This document shows positions 18,538 through 27,089 of a DNA stretch of 64,000 nucleotides, piece by piece. Location: positions 496,001 through 560,000 of the forward strand of contig NZ_JBBHKA010000001.1 of assembly GCF_037572775.1 (NCBI RefSeq), given 5' to 3'. The position numbers and the translations under genes are program-made. The notes under the pieces were generated by a model. It saw only the letters and a program-made list of their open reading frames with translations. It had not been told where the DNA came from and did not search any database. Numbering within the stretch: the stretch's first letter is position 1; each line of letters begins with the position of its first letter. Source of the stretch: Ramlibacter sp. PS4R-6 (lineage in GTDB: Bacteria > Pseudomonadota > Gammaproteobacteria > Burkholderiales > Burkholderiaceae_C).

Positions 18538-18546
18538 TTTTGCCTC

Positions 18547-18621
<75 letters not shown>

Positions 18622-18653
18622 CGAATTCAGTTCACTGCATCCAGCGCGTCTTG

Positions 18654-18727
18654 TGGAGCGGGAGACGGGAATCGAACCCGCGTCATCAGCTTGGAAGGCT
18701 GGGGTTCTACCATTGAACTACTCCCGC
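18654..18727 (-). tRNA. tRNA-Gly (anticodon TCC)
   Basis: Minus strand from 18727. Acceptor stem GCGGGAG/CTCCCGC is perfect, the D arm is AGTTCAATGGTAGAAC, the anticodon loop reads CTTCCAA and the T arm is GGGTTCGATTCCC. Encoded CCA is present. Second tRNA of the Tyr-Gly-Thr-tuf cluster. Confidence 0.97.
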
Positions 18728-18813
18728 CAAGCTCAACCAAGACGCACTTAAAAAACACTGCGCGCACCAGGCGCGCTCCACACTTTTCGCCGGCCAGCTC
18801 CCAATGGAAACGC

Positions 18814-18899
18814 TGGTGGAGGAGGCTGGATTCGAACCAGCGTAGGCGTAAGCCAACAGATTTACAGTCTGCCCCCTTTAGCCACTCGGGCACCCCTCC
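18814..18899 (-). tRNA. tRNA-Tyr (anticodon GTA)
   Basis: Minus strand from 18899. A class II tRNA with a long variable arm. Acceptor stem GGAGGGG/CTCCTCC has one G-U pair, the D arm is GCCCGAGTGGCTAAAGGG, the anticodon loop reads CTGTAAA and the T arm is TGGTTCGAATCCA. Encoded CCA is present. First gene of the tRNA-tuf transcript. Confidence 0.97.
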
Positions 18900-18913
18900 G
18901 CGGCGAACCTCGA

Positions 18914-18922
18914 AATATAGCA
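18914..18922 (-). promoter_or_regulatory. Promoter -10 of the tRNA-Tyr/tuf operon
   Basis: On the minus strand, TGCTATATT gives an extended -10 element (TATATT at 18914-18919) whose expected start point is about 8 bases before the mature 5' end of tRNA-Tyr. No good -35 hexamer is seen at 16-18 bp. The region is unusually AT-rich for this genome, which supports a strong promoter. Confidence 0.6.
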
Positions 18923-18957
18923 TGGTTTCCCACTGGGAGCCGGGGTCCCGGCCTACG

Positions 18958-19671
18958 TCAAAGCACGTCCTTCAGGCCCCGTGCCGCCAGCCACGCGCGG
19001 GCGGTCGCGAAATGGCCGCAGCCGAGGAAGGGAACGGGGGGCCGGGAGGCCGAAAGGGGCGACGGGTGGTTGGCCTGGAGCACCAAAAATTCACGGCCGT
19101 GGCTCCCGGCCGTTTTCTCAATGAGCCGGGCCTTGGCCTGGGCGTGGGCGCCCCACAGCAGGTAGACGCAGGGCGAGCACTGGGCGGCGACCCGGGCGAT
19201 CAGCGCGTCGGTCAGCGCCTCCCAGCCCTTCCTGGCATGGCTGCCGGGCTGACCGTCCTCGACGGTGAGCACGGCATTGAGCAGCAGCACGCCGCGGCGG
19301 GCCCACCCGATGAGCGAACCGCTGCGCGGGATCGCCGCCGGCCGGTCGCAGTACAGCTCCTTGAAGATGTTCCGCAGCGACGGCGGCAGCTTGACGCCTT
19401 CGGCCACGGAAAAGGCCAGCCCCTCGGCTTGGCCGGGCCCGTGGTACGGGTCCTGGCCGAGGATGACGGCGTGCACCTGGGCCAGCGGCGTTTCCTGCAG
19501 CGCCCGCAGCGGCTGCGGCGGGTAGACCGTGGCGCCGGCTGCCAGCCGCTCCTTCAGGAAAGCGGCGAGCCGCCGGCCGTCCTCGCTGGCCAGGAAAGCG
19601 TCCACCACCGGTTGCCACCCCGGCGCCAGGGGCCAGTCCTGCGGCGCCCAGCTTTCCAGTCGCGGGCTCAC
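18958..19671 (-). CDS. ung: Uracil-DNA glycosylase
   Basis: 237 residues from the GTG at 19671, which overlaps the trpC stop in GTGA. Family 1 UDG motifs are present: the catalytic water-activating motif [18 protein letters not shown], the uracil-binding segment [26 protein letters not shown] and the minor-groove loop HPSPLSASR. It excises uracil from DNA. It ends the trp operon here; trpC-ung linkage is seen in related Burkholderiales. Confidence 0.96.
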   Translation of the reverse strand: MSPRLESWAPQDWPLAPGWQPVVDAFLASEDGRRLAAFLKERLAAGATVYPPQPLRALQETPLAQVHAVILGQDPYHGPGQAEGLAFSVAEGVKLPPSLRNIFKELYCDRPAAIPRSGSLIGWARRGVLLLNAVLTVEDGQPGSHARKGWEALTDALIARVAAQCSPCVYLLWGAHAQAKARLIEKTAGSHGREFLVLQANHPSPLSASRPPVPFLGCGHFATARAWLAARGLKDVL

Positions 19672-20459
19672 ACGAACAGCCGGGCCAGCGCCTCGCCGGG
19701 ATCGTCGGCGCGCATGAAGGCCTCGCCCACGAGGAAGGCGTGCACGCCCGCCTCGCGCATGCGTTTGACGTCGTCCTTGGTCGCGATGCCGGACTCGGTG
19801 ACGACGAGGCGGCCTTCCGGGATGTCCGCGAGCATGCCCAGCGTCGTGTCCAGCGACACCTCGAAGCTGCGCAGGTTGCGGTTGTTGATGCCGACCAGCG
19901 GCGTCTTCAGCTGCAGCGCGCGCTCGAGTTCGGCGCGGTCGTGCACCTCGACCAGCACCGCCATGTCGAGGCCGCGCGCGATCGCTTCCAGCTCGCGCAT
20001 CTGCGCGTCTTCGAGGCACGCGACGATCAGCAGGATGCAGTCGGCGCCCATCGCGCGCGACTCGTACACCTGGTAGGCGTCGACCACGAAGTCCTTGCGC
20101 AGCACCGGCAGGTCGCACGACGCGCGCGCCTGCTTCAGGTAATCGGGCTGGCCCTGGAAGAACTGGCGATCGGTCAGCACGGACAGGCACGCGGCGCCGG
20201 CGTCCGCGTAACTCTGTGCGATATCGGCCGGCACGAACTCGCCGGGCCGCAGCACGCCCTTGCTCGGGCTCGCCTTCTTGATCTCGGCGATGACGGCACT
20301 GCCGCCCGCCGCGATCTTCGACCGCAGGGCGCCTTCGAAGTCGCGCGTGAGCACGCGGCTTTCGGCGTCGGCGCGCATCGCCTGCAGCGGCACCTTCTTC
20401 TGCGCCGCCGCGATCTCCTCGCGCTTGACCGCGACGATCTTCTCGAGGATGTCCACCAT
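19668..20459 (-). CDS. trpC: Indole-3-glycerol phosphate synthase
   Basis: 263 residues, a single-domain TrpC without a fused TrpF. TIM-barrel motifs include [15 protein letters not shown] near residue 55-70, [19 protein letters not shown] and [19 protein letters not shown] at the end. It converts carboxyphenylamino-deoxyribulose phosphate to indole-3-glycerol phosphate. Its ATG overlaps the trpD stop, so trpD-trpC-ung are coupled. Confidence 0.98.
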   Translation of the reverse strand: MVDILEKIVAVKREEIAAAQKKVPLQAMRADAESRVLTRDFEGALRSKIAAGGSAVIAEIKKASPSKGVLRPGEFVPADIAQSYADAGAACLSVLTDRQFFQGQPDYLKQARASCDLPVLRKDFVVDAYQVYESRAMGADCILLIVACLEDAQMRELEAIARGLDMAVLVEVHDRAELERALQLKTPLVGINNRNLRSFEVSLDTTLGMLADIPEGRLVVTESGIATKDDVKRMREAGVHAFLVGEAFMRADDPGEALARLFV

Positions 20460-21487
20460 CAGCCCGCGGCCTTCGTGAATTGCACGAGCTGCTCGAGCTT
20501 CTTCTTCGCCGCACCGCTTTCAACCGCCTGGCGGGCCTTGGCGATGCCGGCCTCGATCGACGGCGCGACGTTCGCCGCATACAGCGCAGCACCGGCGTTG
20601 AAGACCACGATGTCGCGCGCCGCGCCGGGCTCGTTGCCCAGCACCGACATCAGGATCGCCTTCGACTGGTCGGGCGTCTCGACCTTGAAGCTGCGGTTGC
20701 TGGCCATCGGCAGGCCGAAGTCCTCCGGGTGGATCTCGTACTCCGAGATCTCGCCGTTCTTCAGCTCGCCGACCATGGTCGCGGCGCCCAGGCTGATCTC
20801 GTCCATGCCGTCGCGGCCGTAGACCACGATCGCATGCTCGGCGCCGAGACGCTGCAATGCGCGCACCTGGATACCCACCAGGTCTGGGTGGAACACGCCC
20901 ATGAGGATGTTCGGCGCCGACGCCGGGTTGGTCAGCGGGCCGAGGATGTTGAAGATGGTGCGCACGCCCAGCTCCTTGCGCACCGGCGCGACGTTCTTCA
21001 TCGCCGGGTGGTGGTTGGGCGCGAACATGAAACCGATGCCCACGTCCTCGATCGACTTCGCGATCTGCTCGGGCTTGAGGTTGATGTTGACGCCCAGGCT
21101 CTCCAGCACGTCGGCGCTGCCGCTCTTGCTGGAGACGCTGCGCCCGCCGTGCTTGCTGATCTTCGCGCCCGCCGCGGCCGCGACGAACATCGAGCAGGTC
21201 GAGATGTTGAAGGTGTGCGAGCCGTCGCCGCCGGTGCCGACGATGTCGACCAGCTTGGACTTGTCCGCCACGTTGACCTTGGTGGAGAACTCGCGCATCA
21301 CCTGGGCGGCCGCGGTGATCTCGCCGATGGTTTCCTTCTTCACGCGCAGGCCCGTGATGATGGCCGCCGTCATGAGGGGCGTGAGCTCGCCGCTCATGAT
21401 CATGCGCATGATCTTGAGCATCTCGTCGTGGAAGATCTCGCGGTGCTCGATCGTGCGCTGCAGCGCTTCTTGCGGGGTGATGGACAT
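20459..21487 (-). CDS. trpD: Anthranilate phosphoribosyltransferase
   Basis: 342 residues. The signature [20 protein letters not shown] and the conserved [20 protein letters not shown] are present, as is the helical N-terminal domain. It transfers phosphoribosyl from PRPP to anthranilate. GAGGAG precedes the ATG. The gene is 9 bp downstream of the exporter gene inserted into this operon. Confidence 0.98.
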   Translation of the reverse strand: MSITPQEALQRTIEHREIFHDEMLKIMRMIMSGELTPLMTAAIITGLRVKKETIGEITAAAQVMREFSTKVNVADKSKLVDIVGTGGDGSHTFNISTCSMFVAAAAGAKISKHGGRSVSSKSGSADVLESLGVNINLKPEQIAKSIEDVGIGFMFAPNHHPAMKNVAPVRKELGVRTIFNILGPLTNPASAPNILMGVFHPDLVGIQVRALQRLGAEHAIVVYGRDGMDEISLGAATMVGELKNGEISEYEIHPEDFGLPMASNRSFKVETPDQSKAILMSVLGNEPGAARDIVVFNAGAALYAANVAPSIEAGIAKARQAVESGAAKKKLEQLVQFTKAAG

Positions 21488-21496
21488 GGCGGCTCC

Positions 21497-22147
21497 TCAG
21501 GAATTGGGATTGTCGGACAGGGCCAGCTTCAGCCCGAAGGCGACGAACATCGCGCCGGCGGCGCGGTCCAGCCAGTGCATGCCGGCCTGCACGGACTCGC
21601 GCGTGGCCATCCACGCCGCGGCCAGCGCCCAGCCGGCGTTGACAAAGACGCTGTTCACGTTGAACAGCGTGCCCAGCGCGACGAAGGCCAGCGCCTTGTG
21701 CTCGGTGTCGGGCGCGATGAACTGCGGCACGAAAGCCAGGAAGAAGATCGCGACCTTGGGGTTCAGCGCATTGGTGAGGAACCCACCGAAGAACACGCTG
21801 GAAAGCGGCAGCGCCGGCTGCGACTGCGCGATGGCGCGCAGGTCCTCGCGGGCTTGCGGCGCGCGCGCGACCAGTAGCTTCACGCCGATCCACACCAGGT
21901 ACGCCGCCCCGATCCACTTCAGCACGGTGAAGGCCGTTGCCGAAGCCGCGAGCAAGGTACTGACGCCGACCGCGGCCGCGAAGATGTGCACGAAGCAGCC
22001 GGCATTGATGCCGAGCGCGGCAACCACGCCGGCCTTCGCGCCCGAGCGCAGCGAGTTCGTGACGATGTAGAGCACGTCCGGCCCGGGCGTGAGGTTCAGC
22101 AGGATGCCGGCGGCGACGAATAGCAGCAGGTGCTGGGCGTCAGGCAT
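21497..22147 (-). CDS. LysE/RhtB-family amino-acid exporter
   Basis: 216 residues from the ATG at 22147; the frame continues upstream but the extra part overlaps the preceding gene. Five to six hydrophobic helices are visible, with the LysE-family N-terminal motif GILLNLTPGPDVLYIV and the second segment SGAKAGVVAALGINAGCFVH. Family members export amino acids such as threonine, homoserine or lysine. It overlaps the threonine aldolase gene by 8 bp inside the trp operon. The substrate is unknown; threonine or an aromatic amino acid are both plausible from context. Confidence 0.87.
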   Translation of the reverse strand: MPDAQHLLLFVAAGILLNLTPGPDVLYIVTNSLRSGAKAGVVAALGINAGCFVHIFAAAVGVSTLLAASATAFTVLKWIGAAYLVWIGVKLLVARAPQAREDLRAIAQSQPALPLSSVFFGGFLTNALNPKVAIFFLAFVPQFIAPDTEHKALAFVALGTLFNVNSVFVNAGWALAAAWMATRESVQAGMHWLDRAAGAMFVAFGLKLALSDNPNS

Positions 22148-23186
22148 GGAAGCAGCTCCGGATGGCCGCGACCGCGCGGTCGACGCCCGCGGCATCGACG
22201 TCCAGGTGCGTGACGAAGCGCAGGCGGTACAGGCCCGTGGCGAGCACGCCTTGCGCCTTCAGGTGGTCGAGCAGCTGCGCCGAACGCTCGCGCGCCGCAC
22301 CGGTGAGGTCGACGAACACGATGTTGGTGTGCGGCGCCTCGACCTGCAGGCCCTCGATGCCCTCGAGGCCGGCGGCCAGTCGCTGCGCCAGCGCATGGTC
22401 TTCGGCGAGGCGGTCCACATGGTGGTCCAGCGCGTACGACGCCGACGCCGCCAGCACGCCCGCCTGGCGCATGGCACCGCCCGCCATCTTGCGCACGCGC
22501 CGCGCGCGGGCGATGAGCTCCTTCGAGCCGCACAGCGCGGACCCGGCGGGCGCACCCAGGCCCTTGCTGAAGCACACCGACACGGAGTCGAAGCATTGCG
22601 CGATGCGGCGCGCCTCGGTCCGCGCATCGGTGCGGGCCTGCGCCGCCTGCGCGACCGCCGCATTGAACAGGCGCGCGCCGTCGAGGTGCCGGGCGATGCC
22701 CTTGCGCTTCGCGAGCGCCGTCGCTTCCTCGATGTAGCCCATCGGGATCACCTGCCCGCCCAGCGTGTTCTCCAGCGCCAGCAGGCGCGTGCGCGCGAAG
22801 TGCGGGTCGTCGGGCTTGATGTTGGCCTCGATGTCGGCCAGCGCCAGCGTGCCGTCCGGCTGGTGCGCAATCGGCTGCGGCTGCACGCTGCCGAACACCG
22901 CGCCGCCGCCGGCCTCCCAGCGGTAGCAATGCTGCATCTGGCCGACGATGTATTCGTCGCCCCGCTGGCAGTGCGACAGGATGGCGCACAGGTTGCCCTG
23001 CGTGCCCGTCGGCACGTAGAGCGCCGCCTCGAAGCCGAGCAACGCGGCGATCTTGTCCTGCAGCGCGTTCACGCTCGGGTCGTCACCGAACACGTCGTCG
23101 CCCAGGGGCGCCGCCATCATGGCCTCACGCATGCCCGCCGTCGGCTGCGTGACGGTGTCGCTGCGCAGGTCGACGGTCTTCGTCAT
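22140..23186 (-). CDS. ltaE: Low-specificity L-threonine aldolase
   Basis: 348 residues, PLP fold type I. The N-terminus [20 protein letters not shown] is typical, and the PLP lysine is in [31 protein letters not shown] and the [10 protein letters not shown] segment complete the family pattern. It cleaves threonine to glycine and acetaldehyde. Its ATG overlaps the trpG stop (ATGA). A threonine aldolase and an exporter inside trp is not the classic gene order. Confidence 0.93.
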   Translation of the reverse strand: MTKTVDLRSDTVTQPTAGMREAMMAAPLGDDVFGDDPSVNALQDKIAALLGFEAALYVPTGTQGNLCAILSHCQRGDEYIVGQMQHCYRWEAGGGAVFGSVQPQPIAHQPDGTLALADIEANIKPDDPHFARTRLLALENTLGGQVIPMGYIEEATALAKRKGIARHLDGARLFNAAVAQAAQARTDARTEARRIAQCFDSVSVCFSKGLGAPAGSALCGSKELIARARRVRKMAGGAMRQAGVLAASASYALDHHVDRLAEDHALAQRLAAGLEGIEGLQVEAPHTNIVFVDLTGAARERSAQLLDHLKAQGVLATGLYRLRFVTHLDVDAAGVDRAVAAIRSCFHA

Positions 23187-23755
23187 GCCTTCTGCTCCAG
23201 GAAATTCCTCAGCATGGCGTGGCCGTGCTCGGTGAGGATGGACTCGGGATGGAACTGCACGCCCTGGATCGGCAGCTCGGTGTGCCGCACGCCCATGATC
23301 TCGCCGTCGTCCGTCCACGCCGTGGTCTTGAGCACCTTCGGCGAGGTTTCCTTCTCGATCGCGAGCGAGTGGTAGCGGTTCACGGTGAATTTCTCGGGCA
23401 GGTCCGCGAACACGCCTTCGCGCGTCGTGGTGATCACGCTGGTCTTGCCATGCATCAGTTGCTGCGCCCGGACGATCTTGCCGCCGAAGGCCGCGCCGAT
23501 CGCCTGGTGCCCCAGGCACACGCCGAGGATGGGCAGCTTGCCGGCGAAATGGCGGATCGCCTCCACCGAGATGCCCGCTTCCGCGGGCGAGCACGGGCCC
23601 GGCGAGACCACGAGCAAGTCCGGCTGGCGCGCCGCCACGCCGGCCACGTCGATCTCGTCGTTGCGGAAGACCTCGACGCCGGCGCCGAGCTCGCCGAAAT
23701 ACTGCACCAGGTTGTAGGTGAAGCTGTCGTAGTTGTCGATCATCACGAGCTTCAT
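23183..23755 (-). CDS. trpG: Anthranilate synthase component II (glutamine amidotransferase)
   Basis: 190 residues. Class I amidotransferase triad is visible: the nucleophile in [10 protein letters not shown] (cysteine about residue 80) and the HPES histidine-glutamate near the end ([14 protein letters not shown]). The N-terminus [20 protein letters not shown] is typical. It supplies ammonia to TrpE and may also serve PabB. It overlaps the chorismate mutase gene by 4 bp. Confidence 0.97.
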   Translation of the reverse strand: MKLVMIDNYDSFTYNLVQYFGELGAGVEVFRNDEIDVAGVAARQPDLLVVSPGPCSPAEAGISVEAIRHFAGKLPILGVCLGHQAIGAAFGGKIVRAQQLMHGKTSVITTTREGVFADLPEKFTVNRYHSLAIEKETSPKVLKTTAWTDDGEIMGVRHTELPIQGVQFHPESILTEHGHAMLRNFLEQKA

Positions 23756-24051
23756 GACACGGCCTTCCCGCGCAGCAGCGCGAACTGGCGGCGCTCGAAC
23801 GCGATGGACGCGTCGATGAGGGCGCGGTACGCCGCCTCGACCACGTCGTCCGGTGCGCCCAAGCCCGCCGCCTGGCGCTTCACGCGGTTCACGATGTACT
23901 CGATGCGCGCCTTGTCGACGATCTGCGATTCGTCGCCCTTGATGCGCGCGGCCTGCGCGACGAAGCCCGTGCGCCGCGCCAGCAGCGCGACGATCTGCTC
24001 GTCCAGCGCGTCGATGTTGGCGCGGACCTCGGCCATGCTGCTGCAGTTCAT
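23752..24051 (-). CDS. AroQ-class chorismate mutase (PchB-like)
   Basis: 99 residues, one all-helical AroQ domain: [40 protein letters not shown] and a final helix [20 protein letters not shown]. Active-site Arg and Lys positions of the family appear conserved. It converts chorismate to prephenate, or could act as an isochorismate-pyruvate lyase as PchB does. It overlaps trpE (ATGA) and trpG. Placing it between the two anthranilate synthase subunits puts both branches of chorismate use in one transcript. An ATG six codons in is an alternative start. Confidence 0.88.
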   Translation of the reverse strand: MNCSSMAEVRANIDALDEQIVALLARRTGFVAQAARIKGDESQIVDKARIEYIVNRVKRQAAGLGAPDDVVEAAYRALIDASIAFERRQFALLRGKAVS

Positions 24052-25547
24052 TCCAGCCCCTCCTCGACCAGCTCGCTCGCGCGCAGCAGCGCCCGCGCCT
24101 TGGCCTCGGTTTCCTTCCATTCGAGCTCCGGCACCGAATCGGCCACCACGCCGGCCGCCGCCTGCACGTAGAGCGTCTGGTCCTTGACGATCCCGGTGCG
24201 GATGGCGATCGCCACGTCCATGTCGCCCGCGTAACTGAGGTAGCCGCACGCGCCGCCGTACAGGCCGCGCTTGCTCGGCTCCAGCTGGTCGATCAGCTCC
24301 ATCGCGTGCACCTTGGGCGCGCCGGTGAGCGTGCCCGCGGGGAACGTGGCCTTGAGCACGTCCATGTTGCTCATGCCGTCCTTCAGGATGCCTTCGACGT
24401 TGCTCACGATGTGCATCACGTGGCTGTAGCGCTCGACCGTGAAGGCCTCGGTCACCTTCACGCTGCCGGTCTTGGCGATGCGCCCGATGTCGTTGCGGGC
24501 CAGGTCGATCAGCATCACGTGCTCGGCGCGCTCCTTGGGGTCGGTGACGAGCTCCTGCTCCACCGCCTTGTCGTTCTCCGGCGACGCCCCGCGCGGGCGC
24601 GTGCCGGCGAGCGGGCGGATCGTGACCTTCTGGCCCTCGGGCGTGTTCTCCTGCCGCACCAGGATTTCGGGCGAGGCGCCCACCACCTGGAAATCGCCGA
24701 AGTGGTAGTAGTACATGTACGGGCTGGGGTTGAGCGAGCGCAGCGCGCGGTACAGCGACAGCGGCGACTCGGTGTAGCGCTTCTTGATGCGCTGGCCCAC
24801 CTGCACCTGCATGAAGTCCCCGGCGGCGATCAGCTCCTTGGAGCGCTCCACGGCGGCGATGTAGTCCGCCTTGGCGAACTCGCGCTCCACCGGGTAGTTC
24901 TGCGTCTGCTTCACGACCGGCGCGCTCACGGAGTACTTCAACTGCTCCTTCAGCTCGCGCAGGCGCCGCTTGCCGTTGGCGAAGGCCTCGGCCTGCGACG
25001 GGTCGGCGTAGACGATCAGGTACAGCTTGCCCGACAGGTTGTCGATGACCGCCAGCTCCTCGCATTGCAGCAGCAGGATGTCGGGGCAGCCCAGCGTGTC
25101 GGTGGGGCACGACTGCTCCAGCTTCTTCTCGATGTAGCGCACCGTGTCGTAGCCGAAATAGCCGGCCAGGCCGCCGCAAAAGCGCGGCAGGCCGGGACGC
25201 AGCGCCACCTTGAAGCGCTTCTGGTAGGCCTCAATGAAGTCCAGCGGGTTGCCGCGCGCGGTCTCCACGACGTTGCCGTCGGTCACCACCTGCGTGACCG
25301 CGTCGCCGCCGAAGCCCGTGGCGCGCAGCAGCGTGCGCGCCGGCAGGCCGATGAAGCTGTAGCGCCCGAAGCGTTCGCCGCCGACTACCGATTCGAGCAG
25401 GAAGCTGTGCGTGCCCGAGCCGCGCGCGTGCGCGAGCTTCAGGTACAGGGACAGCGGGGTTTCGAGGTCCGCGAACGCCTCGGCGATCAGCGGGATGCGG
25501 TTGAAGCCTTGCGACGCAAGGCTCTTGAATTCGAGTTCGGTGATCAC
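24048..25547 (-). CDS. trpE: Anthranilate synthase component I
   Basis: 499 residues. The feedback-binding N-terminal motif is present ([18 protein letters not shown]), as are the chorismate-binding motifs [38 protein letters not shown] and [19 protein letters not shown]. It makes anthranilate from chorismate with TrpG. It is first in the operon and follows a leader with a candidate attenuator peptide; the ATG is 92 bp after that peptide's stop. Confidence 0.98.
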   Translation of the reverse strand: MITELEFKSLASQGFNRIPLIAEAFADLETPLSLYLKLAHARGSGTHSFLLESVVGGERFGRYSFIGLPARTLLRATGFGGDAVTQVVTDGNVVETARGNPLDFIEAYQKRFKVALRPGLPRFCGGLAGYFGYDTVRYIEKKLEQSCPTDTLGCPDILLLQCEELAVIDNLSGKLYLIVYADPSQAEAFANGKRRLRELKEQLKYSVSAPVVKQTQNYPVEREFAKADYIAAVERSKELIAAGDFMQVQVGQRIKKRYTESPLSLYRALRSLNPSPYMYYYHFGDFQVVGASPEILVRQENTPEGQKVTIRPLAGTRPRGASPENDKAVEQELVTDPKERAEHVMLIDLARNDIGRIAKTGSVKVTEAFTVERYSHVMHIVSNVEGILKDGMSNMDVLKATFPAGTLTGAPKVHAMELIDQLEPSKRGLYGGACGYLSYAGDMDVAIAIRTGIVKDQTLYVQAAAGVVADSVPELEWKETEAKARALLRASELVEEGLE

Positions 25548-25598
25548 GTGTGAGCCTCCACAAGCTCGTGCGGCCTGGGCCGCCTTTCGATCATTCGG

Positions 25599-25637
25599 GT
25601 GCCCGTTGCGGGCGCGGGGGCACGGGCTGCCCCGTGC
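25599..25637 (-). promoter_or_regulatory. Mutually exclusive hairpins in the trpE leader
   Basis: On the minus strand, GCACGGG (25637-25631) can pair with CCCGTGC (25626-25620) over a 4-base loop. The second arm overlaps GTGCCC (25623-25618), which can instead pair with GGGCAC (25604-25599). Only one can form at a time, as expected for attenuation. Neither is followed by a T run, so the mechanism may be Rho-dependent or translational rather than a classic terminator. It starts 3 bases after the leader peptide stop. Confidence 0.5.
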
Positions 25638-25639
25638 GA

Positions 25640-25720
25640 TCAGGAACGCAAAAACGTAGGCTTACGCCAGGGCCAGGCTCCCCGGCCCCTGCCTGCGACG
25701 TTCGTGCGGTGGATGGACAT
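25640..25720 (-). CDS. trpL: Candidate trp leader peptide with two Trp codons, probably leaderless
   Basis: A 26-codon frame begins MSIHRTNVAG, contains the motif GAWPWRK with two Trp codons at positions 16 and 18, and stops 92 bp before trpE. Trp is rare, so two nearly adjacent Trp codons just ahead of trpE are a strong sign of an attenuator peptide. No ribosome site precedes the ATG, but an extended -10 (TGCTAAACT) is placed so that transcription should start at the A of the ATG. A leaderless trpL is known from Sinorhizobium. Identification is by codon content and position. Confidence 0.65.
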   Translation of the reverse strand: MSIHRTNVAGRGRGAWPWRKPTFLRS

Positions 25721-25726
25721 GCGGCC

Positions 25727-25735
25727 AGTTTAGCA
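25727..25735 (-). promoter_or_regulatory. Extended -10 promoter of the trp operon
   Basis: Minus-strand TGCTAAACT (hexamer TAAACT at 25727-25732) with six bases between it and the ATG of the leader peptide. That spacing puts the start site at or next to the ATG. The -35 region is poor, which an extended -10 can tolerate. No TrpR-like operator was recognised. Confidence 0.5.
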
Positions 25736-25779
25736 AAAACCCTCTTGTCGGCCAGCCCCGGCGCGCCGAAGATGCAAAG

Positions 25780-25793
25780 CGAACGACCGTTCG
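25780..25793. promoter_or_regulatory. Inverted repeat CGAACG-AC-CGTTCG, candidate operator
   Basis: A perfect 6-bp inverted repeat with a 2-bp spacer lies between the divergent trpL/trpE promoter and the chalcone-isomerase-like gene, 20 bp before the ATG of the latter. Dyads of this kind are common TetR-family operators. No TetR gene is adjacent, so the binding protein is unknown. Confidence 0.4.
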
Positions 25794-25812
25794 TTTTTTG
25801 AGGAGACTCCCC

Positions 25813-26409
25813 ATGCGCTTCGTTGTCCGCGCATTCGCGGCGCTTGCCGCGTTCGCCTGCATCACCGCCTCCGCCCAGGTCACCCTGGCGGGCGCCAAGT
25901 TCGACCCCGAGGCCAACCTGGGCGGCCAGAAGCTGTTGCTCAATGGCGCCGGCGTGCGCTTCAAGGCCATGTTCAAGGTCTACGCCATCGGCCTGTACAC
26001 ACCGAAGAAGACCACGAAGAACGACGAGGTGCTCGACGTGAAGACGGCCAAGCGCCTGCAGCTGGTGGCGCTGCGCGACGTCGGCGGCGACGAGTTCGGC
26101 AAGCTGTTCACGCGCGCACTGGAGGAGAACGCCACGCGCGAGGAGTTCTCCAAGTCCATCAATGCGGTGATCCGCATGGGCCAGATCTTCGCGGACCAGA
26201 AGCAGTTCACGAAGGGCGACGTGGTGATGATCGACTACGTGCCGGGCACGGGCCTGACCATCACGGCCAAGAACAAGCCGGCGGAAGTGTTCAAGGAGCC
26301 GCAGTTCTCCAGCATGATGTACAAGATCTGGTTCGGCGCGCACCCGCCCGACACCAACCTGCAGAAGGCCCTGCTCGGCGAGCAGAACTACACCAACACC
26401 AACCTCTAG
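25813..26409 (+). CDS. Chalcone-isomerase-like domain protein, exported
   Basis: 198 residues from the ATG at 25813, with GAGGAG ten bases upstream. A signal peptide (MRFVVRAFAALAAFACITAS then AQ) is followed by the domain typical of bacterial chalcone-isomerase-like proteins: LLLNGAGVRFKAMFKVYAIG, a Lys-rich strand, and a basic/hydrophobic C-terminus (EPQFSSMMYKIWFGAHPPDT). Bacterial members lack shown isomerase activity and may bind fatty acids or act in the periplasm. It ends in a CTAG shared with the convergent gph gene. Confidence 0.82.
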   Translation: MRFVVRAFAALAAFACITASAQVTLAGAKFDPEANLGGQKLLLNGAGVRFKAMFKVYAIGLYTPKKTTKNDEVLDVKTAKRLQLVALRDVGGDEFGKLFTRALEENATREEFSKSINAVIRMGQIFADQKQFTKGDVVMIDYVPGTGLTITAKNKPAEVFKEPQFSSMMYKIWFGAHPPDTNLQKALLGEQNYTNTNL

Positions 26410-27074
26410 GCGACCAGCGCCGGCAGCTGCGCGAGCGAGTCGACGAAGCCGTCGGCATCGACCGCGCGCACCGGCTCGCCGTGGTTGTAGCCGTAGGTCA
26501 CCAGCACCACCGGGCAGCCGGCCGCGCGTGCGGCGCGCGCGTCGTTGCTCGAATCGCCCACCATCAGCGTGCGCGCGGGTGAGAAGCCCAGCGCCTCGCA
26601 GGTGCGCACGAGCGGCAGCGGGTCCGGCTTCTTGCGCTCGAAGGCATCGCCGCCGAACACCACGTCGAAGTAGCCCGCGAGTTGCTTGGCGTGGAGCAGC
26701 GGGCGCGCGAAGTCACCCGGCTTGTTGGTCAGGCAGGCCAGGCGCAGGCCGCGGCGCTTGAGCGACACGAGACCTTCGACCGCTCCCGGATAGACGCGCG
26801 AATGTTCGCCGTTCACGGCGAGGTAGTGGCGCTGGTAGGCGTCCCACGCGGGCTCGTAGAGCGCGGCCGCGGCGCCGACGTGCGCCAGCACCGCGCGGAT
26901 CAGGTGTTCCGAGCCGCGCCCCACCAGGGGTTCGATGGCGTGCGCGGCGATCGCGGGCAGCGCCAGCTCGCGCAGCGTGGCGTTGAGCGCGGCCTCGAAG
27001 TCGCCGAGCGTGTCCACCAGGGTGCCGTCGAGGTCGACGATGGCAGCGTCGACGGAAAAGGCGCGTGCTTCCAA
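26406..27074 (-). CDS. gph: Phosphoglycolate phosphatase (HAD superfamily)
   Basis: 222 residues. HAD motif I is AIVDLDGTLVDTLGDFEAAL, motif II is the LTNKPGDF threonine, motif III lysine is in ERKKPDPLPL and motif IV is MVGDSSNDARAARAAGCPV. It removes phosphate from 2-phosphoglycolate; other small sugar phosphates are possible. In many Burkholderiales gph sits upstream of trpE, and here it is separated only by the chalcone-isomerase-like gene. Confidence 0.9.
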   Translation of the reverse strand: MEARAFSVDAAIVDLDGTLVDTLGDFEAALNATLRELALPAIAAHAIEPLVGRGSEHLIRAVLAHVGAAAALYEPAWDAYQRHYLAVNGEHSRVYPGAVEGLVSLKRRGLRLACLTNKPGDFARPLLHAKQLAGYFDVVFGGDAFERKKPDPLPLVRTCEALGFSPARTLMVGDSSNDARAARAAGCPVVLVTYGYNHGEPVRAVDADGFVDSLAQLPALVA

Positions 27075-27089
27075 GCCCGCGATTGTGGC

